64,000 nucleotides of DNA from Chryseobacterium sp. MYb7 (lineage in GTDB: Bacteria; Bacteroidota; Bacteroidia; Flavobacteriales; Weeksellaceae): contig NZ_PCOU01000026.1 of the NCBI RefSeq assembly GCF_002979455.1, forward strand, positions 1-64,000, given 5' to 3'. A model generated the notes under the pieces. It ran no database searches. It had not been told where the DNA came from and worked only from the letters and a program-made list of their open reading frames with translations. The position numbers were made by a program, and so were the translations under genes. Shown one piece after another: positions 26,151 to 35,625 of the stretch. The number at the start of each line of letters is the position of its first letter. Positions within the stretch are counted from its first letter, which is position 1.

Positions 26151-28037
26151 TTAATTATCTACTTCATCCAGTAATTGTTTTTTATCAATATCAGTATCAT
26201 CTTCTACCACAAGATTTTCAAGAATAAATACCTGTCTGTCCGGAGTGTTCTTTCCCATATAAAACTCCAAAAGCTGGTCAATGGTCTGATCTTTTCCTAT
26301 CACTACAGGCTCCAATCGGATGTCTTTCCCGATGAAATGTTTAAATTCGTCAGGAGAAATCTCTCCTAATCCCTTAAATCGTGTTATTTCAGGGCTTTTC
26401 CCCAGATCATTTAATGCTTTTACTCTTTCGGCTTCTGAATAACAGTATCTTGTTTCCTTCTTATTTCTCACCCTGAATAAAGGGGTCTGAAGAATATAAA
26501 GGTGTCCGTTTTTAATCAGATCCGGGAAGAACTGCAGGAAGAAAGTAATCATAAGGAGACGGATGTGCATCCCATCTACATCGGCATCGGTAGCAATAAT
26601 CACCTGATTGTATCTCAAGTCTTCCAGGCTTTCTTCAATATTTAAAGCGGCCTGAAGAAGGTTAAATTCTTCATTTTCGTATACTACTTTCTTAGTAAGA
26701 CCATAGCAGTTCAGGGGTTTACCTTTCAGTGAAAATACAGCCTGAGTTTCTACATCCCTGGATTTTGTGATAGATCCTGATGCAGAATCTCCCTCGGTGA
26801 TGAAGATCTGAGAATCTCCTTTTCTCTCCGCTTTCTGATCATTGTAGTGCTGTCTGCAGTCACGAAGCTTTTTGTTGTGAAGAGAAACTTTTTTGGCTCT
26901 CTCTCTTGCCAGTTTCTGGATTCCGGAAAGTTCTTTTCTTTCTCGTTCGGAAATCAATATTTTTCTTTGGATTGCTTCAGCTATTTCCGGATTCTTATGT
27001 AAGAAGTTATCCAGTTTGTTTTTAAGAAAATCAATGATAAATGTTCTTACAGTAGGTCCTTTCGGCCCCATATCATTTGATCCTAACTTTGTTTTAGTCT
27101 GAGATTCGAAAACAGGCTCTTCTACATTGATCGAGATTGCAGCAATGATAGATTTTCTAATGTCTGATGCATCAAAACTCTTATTGAAAAATTCACGGAT
27201 GGTTTTCACATACGCTTCACGGAATGCATTAAGGTGTGTTCCACCCTGGGTTGTATTCTGTCCGTTAACGAATGAGAAATAGGTTTCTGTTTGTGATTTA
27301 TCAGAATGGGTAATAGCCAGTTCAATATCCTCATCTTTCAAATGAACAATCGGATAAAGAATATCACTTTCCAGTTCTTCTTCCAACAAGTCTTTAAGAC
27401 CATTTTCAGAAAAATAGGTTTCTCCGTTGAAAAGAATTTTTAATCCTGGATTCAGATAGGCATAATTACGGAGCATTCTCTCGATATACTCTTTTCTGTA
27501 TTTGAAATGCAGGAATATTTCTCCATCTGGGATAAAAGATATCTCAGTCCCATTTCTGTCCGAAGTATCTTTTTCCTCAAGGTTTTCTGTGATCATTCCA
27601 CGGGAAAATTCGGCAACTTTCATTTTTCCGTCACGGAAAGAACGCACCCGGAAGTAATCCGAAAGAGCATTTACCGCTTTGGTACCAACCCCGTTCAATC
27701 CTACAGATTTTTTAAACGCTTTACTGTCGTATTTACCACCGGTATTCATTTTGGATACAGCGTCTACAACTTTCCCGAGAGGAATTCCACGTCCAAAGTC
27801 ACGGATGGTAACTTTTCCGTCGTCCAGTTTTATTTCGATTCTTTTCCCCGATCGCATCCTGAACTCATCAATAGAGTTGTCTAGGATTTCTTTAAGCAGG
27901 ATATAAATACCATCATCAGCAGAAGAACCGTCACCGAGCTTCCCGATGTACATGCCGGGTCGCAGACGGATATGTTCCTGCCAATCGAGGGTTCTGATAT
28001 TATCTTCGGAGTAGGTTGGATTTATTTCTTGTGACAT
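26151..28037 (-). CDS. parE: DNA topoisomerase IV subunit B
   Basis: About 628 residues from the ATG at 28037 (MSQEINPTYSEDNIRTLDW). The GHKL ATPase part contains ILDNSIDEF and the G-x-G-x-P and G-V-G-motif stretch VGLNGVGTKAVNALS. The TOPRIM part contains ITEGDSASGS and IATDADVDGMHIRLL. An upstream in-frame ATG would lie before two -7 boxes at 28049-28064, so the shorter start is preferred. Confidence 0.93.
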   Translation of the reverse strand: MSQEINPTYSEDNIRTLDWQEHIRLRPGMYIGKLGDGSSADDGIYILLKEILDNSIDEFRMRSGKRIEIKLDDGKVTIRDFGRGIPLGKVVDAVSKMNTGGKYDSKAFKKSVGLNGVGTKAVNALSDYFRVRSFRDGKMKVAEFSRGMITENLEEKDTSDRNGTEISFIPDGEIFLHFKYRKEYIERMLRNYAYLNPGLKILFNGETYFSENGLKDLLEEELESDILYPIVHLKDEDIELAITHSDKSQTETYFSFVNGQNTTQGGTHLNAFREAYVKTIREFFNKSFDASDIRKSIIAAISINVEEPVFESQTKTKLGSNDMGPKGPTVRTFIIDFLKNKLDNFLHKNPEIAEAIQRKILISERERKELSGIQKLARERAKKVSLHNKKLRDCRQHYNDQKAERKGDSQIFITEGDSASGSITKSRDVETQAVFSLKGKPLNCYGLTKKVVYENEEFNLLQAALNIEESLEDLRYNQVIIATDADVDGMHIRLLMITFFLQFFPDLIKNGHLYILQTPLFRVRNKKETRYCYSEAERVKALNDLGKSPEITRFKGLGEISPDEFKHFIGKDIRLEPVVIGKDQTIDQLLEFYMGKNTPDRQVFILENLVVEDDTDIDKKQLLDEVDN

Positions 28038-28048
28038 ATAGATTTCAG

Positions 28049-28064
28049 CAAACATACAAAAGTA
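28049..28064 (-). promoter_or_regulatory. Two adjacent -7 boxes of the topoisomerase gene
   Basis: On the minus strand TACTTTTG (28057-28064) and TATGTTTG (28049-28056) both match TAnnTTTG, back to back. Confidence 0.55.
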
Positions 28065-28067
28065 CAA

Positions 28068-28509
28068 AATTGTCTAAAATTATCCGAATTTTAAAAATCA
28101 TTTTTTTCTAACTTTTCTCGTTCAGTCAGGAGAGTACTAATAGAATTTTAAGTCAATTAAATTTGTCACAGCACAAAAACAATCAGAGTTTATTCTAAAT
28201 CCTAAAATTTTCGTTAATATATAACATATTGTAAAAATCCTGCTTTTCACACACCAATAAGTATTTTATTTTATATTTTCCTGTTTATCCACGATATTTT
28301 TGAGTATACTAGTAACAATAAGCTTGTGAAAAGGACGTACAGGTAAGAAAATACGACACATGTTTACAATCATTTTCATCGTGAAATCTAATATTCAAGC
28401 TATTAAATTTCTCAATTTCAGATTTAAATCTATGTTTTATTTAATTTTATTTCTTTAAGTTCAAACCGTTTTTAAATATTTCATTAATTTCGATCAACAA
28501 AACTTTTTT
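28068..28509. other. Divergent spacer, only a weak promoter seen
   Basis: AT-rich. TAATTTCG at 28485-28492, one mismatch from the -7 consensus, is a possible promoter of the aminotransferase gene. A single near-match to a DnaA box (TTATCCACG, 28285) is noted but not interpreted. Confidence 0.4.
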
Positions 28510-29658
28510 ATGATACAACTTCCTTTGTCTAAACTTTCCAATGTAGGAACTACTATTTTCAGCCAGATGACTCAACTTGCCAATGAAAATGAAGCCATCA
28601 ATCTGTCTCAGGGATTTCCAGACTTTATGCCGGATCCAGAATTATTAAACCACGTAGATCATTTTATTAAAAAAGGATTTAACCAGTACGCTCCACTCGG
28701 AGGAATGATTGGTCTGAAGGAAGAAATTGCCCGAAAAATAGAGAACAGCCATCAGGCAGTCTACCATCCTGACGCTGAAATAACAGTTACAGCAGGCGGA
28801 ACTCAGGCTATTTTCACCGCTATCGCCTCTTTTATCAAGAAAGACGATGAAGTGATTATTTTTGAACCTGCATATGACTGCTATGAGCCTACTGTAGAAC
28901 TTTTCGGAGGTATTGTAAAACGTTTTGAAATGAAAGCTCCGGATTATGAAATCGACTGGACAGCTGTAAAAAATATGGTGATTGACAAAACCAGAATGAT
29001 CATCCTTAATAACCCCAATAATCCTTCAGGAAAAATCCTGAAAGAAAAGGATATACAAGAGCTTATTCAACTGGTAAAAGGGACTTCCATCCTTATTTTA
29101 AGTGATGAAGTATATGAGAATATTGTTTTTGATGGAAAACAGCATTTAAGCATCTGCAAATATCCTGAATTGAAAGAAAGAAGTCTGCTTGTTGCCTCTT
29201 TCGGAAAGCTCTTCCATGTTACCGGTTGGAAAGTGGGATATTGTGCTGCTCCTAAAAGCTTAACTGATGAATTCAGGAAAGTACATCAGTTCAATGTGTT
29301 CTGTGTAAACACACCTATTCAGCTTGCATTAGCAGAATACATGAAAAATGAAGATCATTACACCTACCTGAACCAGTTTTTTCAGGAAAAAAGAGATTTT
29401 CTGAGAAAAGGGCTGGCAGGAACATCTTTTGAACTGCTGGATTGTGAAGGAACTTATTTTCAGGCTGTAAAATATGATCAAATATCAGATAAAAATGATT
29501 TTGATTTCGCTTCTGAACTTACTATTAATCATAAAGTGGCCAGTGTTCCTTTCTCTTCATTTTATAACAATAAACTGAATGAAAATGTGATCAGATTATG
29601 CTTTGCCAAGAAACAGGAAACTTTGGAAAGAGCGATTGAAAACTTATCAAAAATTTAA
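28510..29658 (+). CDS. PLP-dependent aminotransferase, methionine aminotransferase-like
   Basis: 382 residues, fold type I. NLSQGFPDF, the NNPNNPSGK stretch and the PLP lysine in SFGKLFHVTGWKVGY are present, and the C-terminal Arg is in IRLCFAKK. The order and spacing fit the YbdL/kynurenine aminotransferase group; methionine or aromatic amino acids are the likely substrates, but this is inference. A strong palindrome follows. Confidence 0.88.
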   Translation: MIQLPLSKLSNVGTTIFSQMTQLANENEAINLSQGFPDFMPDPELLNHVDHFIKKGFNQYAPLGGMIGLKEEIARKIENSHQAVYHPDAEITVTAGGTQAIFTAIASFIKKDDEVIIFEPAYDCYEPTVELFGGIVKRFEMKAPDYEIDWTAVKNMVIDKTRMIILNNPNNPSGKILKEKDIQELIQLVKGTSILILSDEVYENIVFDGKQHLSICKYPELKERSLLVASFGKLFHVTGWKVGYCAAPKSLTDEFRKVHQFNVFCVNTPIQLALAEYMKNEDHYTYLNQFFQEKRDFLRKGLAGTSFELLDCEGTYFQAVKYDQISDKNDFDFASELTINHKVASVPFSSFYNNKLNENVIRLCFAKKQETLERAIENLSKI

Positions 29659-29681
29659 TTTTGTTGGTAAGCAGAAAGATA

Positions 29682-29720
29682 AATAATCGTGGCGGCTCAT
29701 TCTGAGCCGCCACGATTATT
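29682..29720. terminator. 18-bp perfect hairpin between convergent genes
   Basis: The stem runs 29682-29699 and 29703-29720 around TTC, with the GC-rich core GTGGCGGCTCA. A-T ends on both sides allow it to terminate both strands. Confidence 0.85.
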
Positions 29721-29751
29721 TTAGTTATAACGATTTGTCCAGGATTAAATA

Positions 29752-30516
29752 TTATAAAAACATTCCCCCTGAAACTTCAATTCTTTGTCCGTTGATCCAT
29801 CTTGCATCTTCTGTACACAGGAAAGCAACTACTCCACCGATATCATCAGGAAGCCCTACTCTTCCAAGAGCTGTAGCACCCGCTACCATGGCATTGATCT
29901 CTTCATTATCTCTCACTCTTCCGCCACCGAAATCTGTTTCAATAGCTCCCGGAGCTACCACATTGGCTTTAATCTTTCTTGAACCTAATTCTTTAGCCAT
30001 ATATTTAGTAAGCATTTCTACTCCGGCTTTGATTGATCCGTAAACAGAGGATCCAGGCGTAGCAAACCTTGCCAATCCTGAAGATACATTGACAATTCCA
30101 CCTCCATCATTGATGAATGGCAATAGTTTTTGAGTCAGGAAAAATACTCCTTTAAAGTGAATATCTACCATATCATCCAGCTGTTCTTCCGTGACTTCCA
30201 TAATCGGTGAATACAAAGCTGTTCCTGCATTATTGATAAGATAATCAATGTGAGTGCTTCCAGTATTTTGCTGTAAATGATCTGTCACTTCTTTTACAAA
30301 AGCATCAAAACTTTTTAAATTTTTTGTATCCAGCTGGAAAGCCACGGCATTCCTTCCTATTGATTTGATCTCATTTACTACAGCATCTGCCTCTTCTTTG
30401 TTGCTTCTATAAGTAATGATGACATCCAATCCTTTTTGAGCTATTTTAAGCGCTGAGTTTTTTCCCAATCCACGGCTTCCTCCGGTTACCAGTGCGATAT
30501 TTGTTTTTGTGTTCAT
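29752..30516 (-). CDS. SDR family oxidoreductase
   Basis: About 254 residues from MNTKTNIALVTGGSRGLGKN. It has the T-G-x-x-x-G-x-G site, NNAG, and the catalytic Ser and Tyr in VSSGLARFATPGSSVYGSIKAG. The C-terminus INGQRIEVSGGMFL is typical of FabG-like classical SDRs. The substrate is unknown. It lies 89 nt downstream of an AraC regulator on the same strand, and that regulator may control it. Confidence 0.9.
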   Translation of the reverse strand: MNTKTNIALVTGGSRGLGKNSALKIAQKGLDVIITYRSNKEEADAVVNEIKSIGRNAVAFQLDTKNLKSFDAFVKEVTDHLQQNTGSTHIDYLINNAGTALYSPIMEVTEEQLDDMVDIHFKGVFFLTQKLLPFINDGGGIVNVSSGLARFATPGSSVYGSIKAGVEMLTKYMAKELGSRKIKANVVAPGAIETDFGGGRVRDNEEINAMVAGATALGRVGLPDDIGGVVAFLCTEDARWINGQRIEVSGGMFL

Positions 30517-30605
30517 TGTATTTTGATTATTTTGATGGTACAAAGTTGGGATATTTTCACATTGGCGTGTTTGCTTGAATCAATCTGAAATTTGCAAAAT
30601 TCAAA

Positions 30606-31544
30606 TCACGAGCGAAATTCCATGGGAGTAAATGAAGTCTTTCTTTTAAAAAAGTTGGAAAAATGGGCTATTTCTTCAAAACCCAGTGCATAAGAAACTT
30701 CCGAAACGTTCCATTTGGTCTGTCTTAAGAGAATCTTAGCTTCCTGGATAATACGGTCAGAAATAAATTCAGTTGTTGTTTTTCCGGTACTCTCCTTTAA
30801 TTTTTTATTCAAATAATTGACATGAACTGCTAATCTGTCGGCATAATCTTTTGCTGTTTTCAGCTGTAATCTCTGATCTGAGGACTCAATTGGAAACTGT
30901 CTTTCAAGGAGTTCAATAAACAATGACACTACTCTTAGCGAGGCATCATTGGAGGCTGAAAGTTTTGCGGCAGGCTGCAATTTCTGTCCATAATGAATCA
31001 ATTCCAGTACATAATTTCTAATCAGGTCATATTTGAAAATATAATCTGAAACTATTTCCTTTTTTATTTTTGCAAAAAGAATTTCTATTTCATCTGCCAG
31101 TTCATCCTCAATTTCAAACACAGGAATATTACCCGGCTGAAAAATGGGCAGATCTTCTAATGAAAACCGGGATTGCGCCTTGATAAAAAAATCTTCTGTA
31201 AACACACAGAAACTTCCCGACTGATCAGGATCTTCCGGCACCCAGTGATAAGGAACTTTTGGGGTAGCAAACAATAAAGCATTTTTTTCAACGGTAATGA
31301 TTTTATCTGCATATTCCGCCCTGTTTTTCCCTCTTATAAGGCTTATTTTGTAGTATTTCCTCCTGTTATAAGGCATTTCTGAAGTAGTTCTCACTCTTTC
31401 AATGGTCTGCTTTATATCAAAAACATTAAAGTGTCCGATATCTTTATGAAGTCCTTTTGGAAAAATACTTTCGAGGTCTTTTCCCAGTTTGGCAGCCATC
31501 TCTTTATAGAAATCTTCCAGTGAGGTATGTGCTACTTTTTCCAT
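30606..31544 (-). CDS. AraC family regulator
   Basis: 312 residues. A cupin-like N-terminal sensor (PYNRRKYYKISLIRGKNRAEY, LLFATPKVPYHW) is followed by a C-terminal AraC domain (AKDYADRLAVHVNYLNKKLKESTG, VSEVSYALGFEEIAHFSNFFKRKTSFTPMEF). It is a paralogue of the regulator at 60929, sharing YNRR.YYKIS and the same layout. It probably acts on the neighbouring SDR gene. Confidence 0.9.
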   Translation of the reverse strand: MEKVAHTSLEDFYKEMAAKLGKDLESIFPKGLHKDIGHFNVFDIKQTIERVRTTSEMPYNRRKYYKISLIRGKNRAEYADKIITVEKNALLFATPKVPYHWVPEDPDQSGSFCVFTEDFFIKAQSRFSLEDLPIFQPGNIPVFEIEDELADEIEILFAKIKKEIVSDYIFKYDLIRNYVLELIHYGQKLQPAAKLSASNDASLRVVSLFIELLERQFPIESSDQRLQLKTAKDYADRLAVHVNYLNKKLKESTGKTTTEFISDRIIQEAKILLRQTKWNVSEVSYALGFEEIAHFSNFFKRKTSFTPMEFRS

Positions 31545-31603
31545 TGCAGATGATTTGTAAAATTCAAATATACGAACTTATGAAATAGCTTGCTTTAAAT
31601 AGG

Positions 31604-32383
31604 TTACAGATTGCTCGCCAGAATTCCAAACTCTTTCTTAAAAGCAAATGAAAAATGGGATAAATCCTCAAATCCTAAATCAATGTAAATATCTGAAGGC
31701 CTCTGTTTTTTTTCTTCGATCAGAAATCTGGCTTCCTGTAAACGCCTTTTGACCAGCCAGCGGTTGGGTGTTTCGTTGAATATTTTTTTAAAATCTCTTT
31801 TAAAAGCAGACAAACTACGTCCGGTAAGGAATGCAAAACGTTCCAGATTAACATTAAATTTATAGTTTTTCTGCATAAATTCTTCCAGATCCAGCCGTCC
31901 GGGAATAGCAAAGTCAAACAAAACGTCTGATAATTCGGGATGCAGCTGTAACAGAATGAGCAATAATTCTTCTCTTTTTAAGTCTGAAAATGCATTATTT
32001 ATTTGCCCAGATTCTGTATAATAAGGTTCCAGTGAAAGCAGAAAACTATTGATCAGCGGATCTTTTTTAATGGGAATAAAAGCATTTTTGGACTCGTGAT
32101 TCTGAAAAGAGAGACTGTGTTTTTTATGAAAGTTCATCAAAAACTGTTCATCAAACATAAAAATAACTTTTTCAAATTCGTTATTGTCTTTCTGTTTGTT
32201 ATAACGAGCCAGGCGGTTTTTGCGTACAATACAGCTGTCACCAGGTTTTAAAACATAATGTTTATTACCGTCATATCCGTTCATTGTTCCTTTGGCCAGA
32301 AACAAAAAGAAATGTTCAGCTATAAATTGTTCCGGTGAAACTACAGGACCTACGAAACAGGATTTTATCTCAGTTATTTTCAT
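31604..32383 (-). CDS. AraC family regulator
   Basis: 259 residues. The N-terminal part has a cupin-like pattern (LKPGDSCIVRKNRLARYNKQ), and the C-terminal HTH pair contains NLERFAFLTGRSLSAFKRDFKKIF and DIYIDLGFEDLSHFSFAFKKEFG. It is the last gene of a run with the hydrolase and two SDR genes, 6 nt after the hydrolase gene, and is a candidate autoregulator of it. Confidence 0.88.
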   Translation of the reverse strand: MKITEIKSCFVGPVVSPEQFIAEHFFLFLAKGTMNGYDGNKHYVLKPGDSCIVRKNRLARYNKQKDNNEFEKVIFMFDEQFLMNFHKKHSLSFQNHESKNAFIPIKKDPLINSFLLSLEPYYTESGQINNAFSDLKREELLLILLQLHPELSDVLFDFAIPGRLDLEEFMQKNYKFNVNLERFAFLTGRSLSAFKRDFKKIFNETPNRWLVKRRLQEARFLIEEKKQRPSDIYIDLGFEDLSHFSFAFKKEFGILASNL

Positions 32384-32389
32384 TGTTCA

Positions 32390-33520
32390 TCATTTTATAG
32401 TTTTCCACCATTGTTTAAACAACTGTGTACTTTCATCCAGCCTTACCTTTTCACCAATCATAGGAGTGGCAAGACGATACTGTTTTCTTTGTGACAGTGC
32501 AGAAATACGTTCTAAAGGTTCATTCCACGGGTGTCTTGCCAGGGTAAATTTGGAATGATGAACAGGCAGCATATTTTTCGCTTTTAATTCTGTAGTTGCC
32601 AATGCTACTTCTTCAGGCAATTCATGTACAGACTGCCATGCTTTATTGTATTGGCCGCACTCCATGATTGCCCAATCGATTGCAGGATATTTTGCAGCAA
32701 TCTTTTTAAAACGATCGCTATACCCGCCATCTCCGCTGTAATATACATTCATAGCAGGAGCCTGAATGAAAAATGAGAGCCATAGGGCTTGTGAGCTTTT
32801 AAAACCTCTCCCTCCGTCATGATGAGTACTCTCAGCAAAAATGGTAAAATCTGGTTTCACCTGTACTTTTTCACCCCAGTCTTTCTCAATGATCTGCTGC
32901 TTAGTATATCCCCATCGTTCATAATGAGCTCCGGCTCCCAACCCGCAAACAACATATTTTACTTTTCGCTGTAATGCAGTTACAGTTTCATAATCAAGAT
33001 GATCATAATGGTCATGTGAGAGCAGCATGTAATCAATCTCAGGTATATCATCTGCTGTATAAATATCACTTCCCTTGTAAGCAGTTACTCCCCAAGGCAA
33101 TGGTGATGCTTTTCCACTAAAAATAGGGTCTACTAAAATTTTCACTCCGTTTAGCTGTAAAAAGAAGGAAGAATGCCCGAACCATACTATTAAATTTTCG
33201 TGGGCAGGAATTGCTTTCAGGTCCGTTTTTATAGATGGAAGTACATCAAGAGGCTCTGTATGAGGAAACTCTTTCGTAAGGGATGTCCATATTTCTCCTA
33301 CCATGCTATACCCTTTGGTAATTGTAGGTTTTTCTTCCAGATTTCTAAACTTTCCTTCTTTATAATGGGGTGATTTTTTGATCAATTCCAGCCTTTCTCC
33401 TTCTGGTAACGCCCCAAACTGAGGTTTTTTCATATAAAACCAGGTTATAAAAATCATAATCAGGGCAAGGGATAGAACGGCAATTAATGTCCTTTTTACT
33501 ATTTTTAAAAATGTCTTCAT
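32390..33520 (-). CDS. Metallo-beta-lactamase-fold hydrolase, UlaG/NAPE-PLD-like
   Basis: 376 residues. An N-terminal membrane anchor (about 8-30) is followed by the MBL core: VWFGHSSFFLQLNGVKILVDPIFSG, the zinc motif HDHYDH in MLLSHDHYDHLD, HHDGGRGF, YYSGDGGYSD and a distal His (LPVHHSKF). The layout fits N-acylphosphatidylethanolamine phospholipase D-type or UlaG-type hydrolases. The substrate is unknown. Its start overlaps the preceding gene by 4 nt. Confidence 0.88.
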   Translation of the reverse strand: MKTFLKIVKRTLIAVLSLALIMIFITWFYMKKPQFGALPEGERLELIKKSPHYKEGKFRNLEEKPTITKGYSMVGEIWTSLTKEFPHTEPLDVLPSIKTDLKAIPAHENLIVWFGHSSFFLQLNGVKILVDPIFSGKASPLPWGVTAYKGSDIYTADDIPEIDYMLLSHDHYDHLDYETVTALQRKVKYVVCGLGAGAHYERWGYTKQQIIEKDWGEKVQVKPDFTIFAESTHHDGGRGFKSSQALWLSFFIQAPAMNVYYSGDGGYSDRFKKIAAKYPAIDWAIMECGQYNKAWQSVHELPEEVALATTELKAKNMLPVHHSKFTLARHPWNEPLERISALSQRKQYRLATPMIGEKVRLDESTQLFKQWWKTIK

Positions 33521-34170
33521 CGGGCTGATATTTTAATATCTTTCACTTCCAGAACAGCTTTAGGATAACCTTTGGAAACGCAGTGAATCATTGCTAATCC
33601 CACTTCTTCCATTTTGCAGATCCAATCAGGAAATATAAGGTACCACAACGGTGATATTGCATCAAAAATACGGTAAATAAAACGAACATTCTTCTGTTCT
33701 TTTACAGGCCTCATGAATCCGGGACGAAAATTATACACTGCTTTAAAAGGGAGTTTAAGCAAAGCGTTTTCCGTGCGTCCTTTTACTCTTGCCCACACTA
33801 CTTTCCCTTGTTCAGTACTGTCAGTACGGTTTCCTGAAACATAGATAAAAACCATGGAGGAATTTATTTCGGATAAGGTTTCTGCAAACGGAACAACAAA
33901 ATCATAGGTTTTTCTGGTAAAAGTTTCTTCTGTTTCGCCTACAGAACTTGCTCCTGCACAAAACAAGCAAGCATCATATCCGCTCAGTTCAGAAGCATAG
34001 TTTTTGATTTCTGAAAAATCTTTTACTATCAATTCTTTCAGCTTATTGTGCTTATGATTAATTGGTTTTCTGCTGATGCTTACAACTTCTGTTACTTCCG
34101 GATTTTCCAGACAAACCAGTAAAACTCCTTCACCTACAAGTCCTGTTGCTCCTGTAATAATAACTTTCAT
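33517..34170 (-). CDS. NAD(P)-binding, atypical SDR protein
   Basis: 217 residues with VIITGATGLVGEGVL at the N-terminus (Rossmann G-x-x-G-x-x-G), CLFCAGASSVG and YVSGNRTDSTEQGK. The short length and C-terminal FRPGFMRPV fit atypical SDRs (HTATIP2-like). It has no recognised substrate. It is in the same operon as its neighbours, 4 nt after the gene upstream and overlapping the next by 4 nt. Confidence 0.82.
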   Translation of the reverse strand: MKVIITGATGLVGEGVLLVCLENPEVTEVVSISRKPINHKHNKLKELIVKDFSEIKNYASELSGYDACLFCAGASSVGETEETFTRKTYDFVVPFAETLSEINSSMVFIYVSGNRTDSTEQGKVVWARVKGRTENALLKLPFKAVYNFRPGFMRPVKEQKNVRFIYRIFDAISPLWYLIFPDWICKMEEVGLAMIHCVSKGYPKAVLEVKDIKISAR

Positions 34171-34174
34171 TTTT

Positions 34175-35200
34175 TTAAATCTGATTAAATTTAATTAAAC
34201 TTTCTGCTGCTGCCAAAATAGCTTCGTCGGCCTTTCTGGGTTTCCACCCCAAGAGTTTTATAGCTTTTTCACTGCTTGCTCTTTTTACCAGTCCTAAGTG
34301 TGGAACAATCATTTCCAATTTTGGATTAAAAATAGCGAGCAACCTAATGAGCCAATTGGGTAATTCTTTTGTGGGAGCTTTCTCTGCAGCTTTTCCTAAT
34401 TTCTTTCTGAGAATAGCCGCCACTTCCAACATAGAAAGTGCTTCTCCTGATACCGCAATAAAGCGCTGGCCGTTTGCTTCAGGCATACTAAGGGCTTTAA
34501 GATGCAGATCTGCAACATCACGAACGTCTACAAATCCTGTAATCAGCTTGGGACAGCCTTTCATTTCTCCATTGAGCATTTGTTTTATGAGCTGAATAGA
34601 ATGGGCATAATCATTCGATAAAACAGGTCCCATTACCGTTGTTGGATTCACTACAGATAGTTCCATCCCATTGCCTTCATTTTGGATAAAATCCCACGCC
34701 GCTTTTTCCGAAATGGTTTTAGAGCGTTGATAAGGAGCAACCGTGTCATTAAGTACGGTCCAGTCTTCTTCTGTATAGGGTGTATTTTTCCAGGTTCCAT
34801 AGCTTACCGCTCCAAATGCTGAAGTGAGCACTACTCTTTTAACCCCTGCTTTTTTTGCAGCTCTCAATACAAACAACACTCCGTTTTTGGCAGGAATGAC
34901 AAAATCATCTTCTGTTTTGGCGTTGGTATGAGGAGTGGGTGAAGCAGTATGAATAACATATTGACAGCCATCTGCTGCTTTTTCCCAGCTTTTTTCGTCT
35001 TCTAAATCCGCTTTTGCAAATGATAAATCTTCAAAAGACAATATTCCTCCTTCTTTCAACATTTGTTTTACCAGTTCGCTTTTCTCCAAAGAACGAAGTG
35101 AAGCTCTTACTTTATATCCATTGTTAAGCAGGGCAATTATGCAATAGCAGGCTATGAAACCTGAACCTCCTGTTACCAAAACGGTTTCTTTATTTTCCAT
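34175..35200 (-). CDS. Extended SDR, aldehyde/dihydroflavonol reductase-like
   Basis: 341 residues with VLVTGGSGFIACYCI (an otherwise canonical cofactor motif), then a catalytic Tyr-x-x-x-Lys equivalent in YQRSKTISEKA and VVNPTTVMGPVLS. It resembles aldehyde reductases of the dihydroflavonol 4-reductase family. It is the first gene of the operon to 31604. Confidence 0.87.
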   Translation of the reverse strand: MENKETVLVTGGSGFIACYCIIALLNNGYKVRASLRSLEKSELVKQMLKEGGILSFEDLSFAKADLEDEKSWEKAADGCQYVIHTASPTPHTNAKTEDDFVIPAKNGVLFVLRAAKKAGVKRVVLTSAFGAVSYGTWKNTPYTEEDWTVLNDTVAPYQRSKTISEKAAWDFIQNEGNGMELSVVNPTTVMGPVLSNDYAHSIQLIKQMLNGEMKGCPKLITGFVDVRDVADLHLKALSMPEANGQRFIAVSGEALSMLEVAAILRKKLGKAAEKAPTKELPNWLIRLLAIFNPKLEMIVPHLGLVKRASSEKAIKLLGWKPRKADEAILAAAESLIKFNQI

Positions 35201-35431
35201 TTTCTACAATATTAGTAAGACAAATTTCCAAAATAAAACTTTTTATCACTGTGTTGAAAAGTCCATTTTAATTGTGCTGAAAGGTTCAATAACCTATTAA
35301 TATCAATTTGAAATTAATTACCAATCTTACCATACATTATTAAAATATTTCTTCATTTTATATAAACATAGTGATATAATTCATTTATTTTTATTATTTT
35401 CGTTAAAACCAAATCATTAAAAATCAAACCT

Positions 35432-35590
35432 ATGAAAAATCAAATCAATCAAATCGGAAAAAAACTGAACAAAAAACAATTAAGAGTCATTACTGGTGGA
35501 AAAGAAATGTGTCTGCTTCCAGATTTAACATGTAAGAAGTTTTCTTTTGCTTGTGCAGAGCTACAATGCCAGCCAGGTATTGAATTGTAA
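35432..35590 (+). CDS. Double-glycine-leader Cys-rich peptide (bacteriocin-like), 52 aa
   Basis: 52 residues. The leader KKLNKKQLRVITGG ends in Gly-Gly; the remaining 29 residues hold four Cys (C-L-L-P-D-L-T-C..., C-A-E-L-Q-C). It starts with the ATG at 35432. The pattern fits bacteriocin-type or RiPP precursors, which are exported and cut after GG by a peptidase-ABC transporter, but no such transporter is in the window. It is 35 nt before a related peptide gene on the same strand. The function is unproven. Confidence 0.72.
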   Translation: MKNQINQIGKKLNKKQLRVITGGKEMCLLPDLTCKKFSFACAELQCQPGIEL

Positions 35591-35625
35591 TCTATAAAAA
35601 AACTAAACCATAAAAACTTTAACTA

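Noticed and set aside
28285..28293. Near-match to a DnaA box (TTATCCACG) in the spacer before the aminotransferase gene
   Set aside because: One near-match in AT-rich DNA is not evidence of an origin; no cluster of boxes, AT-rich DUE or dnaA gene is near.
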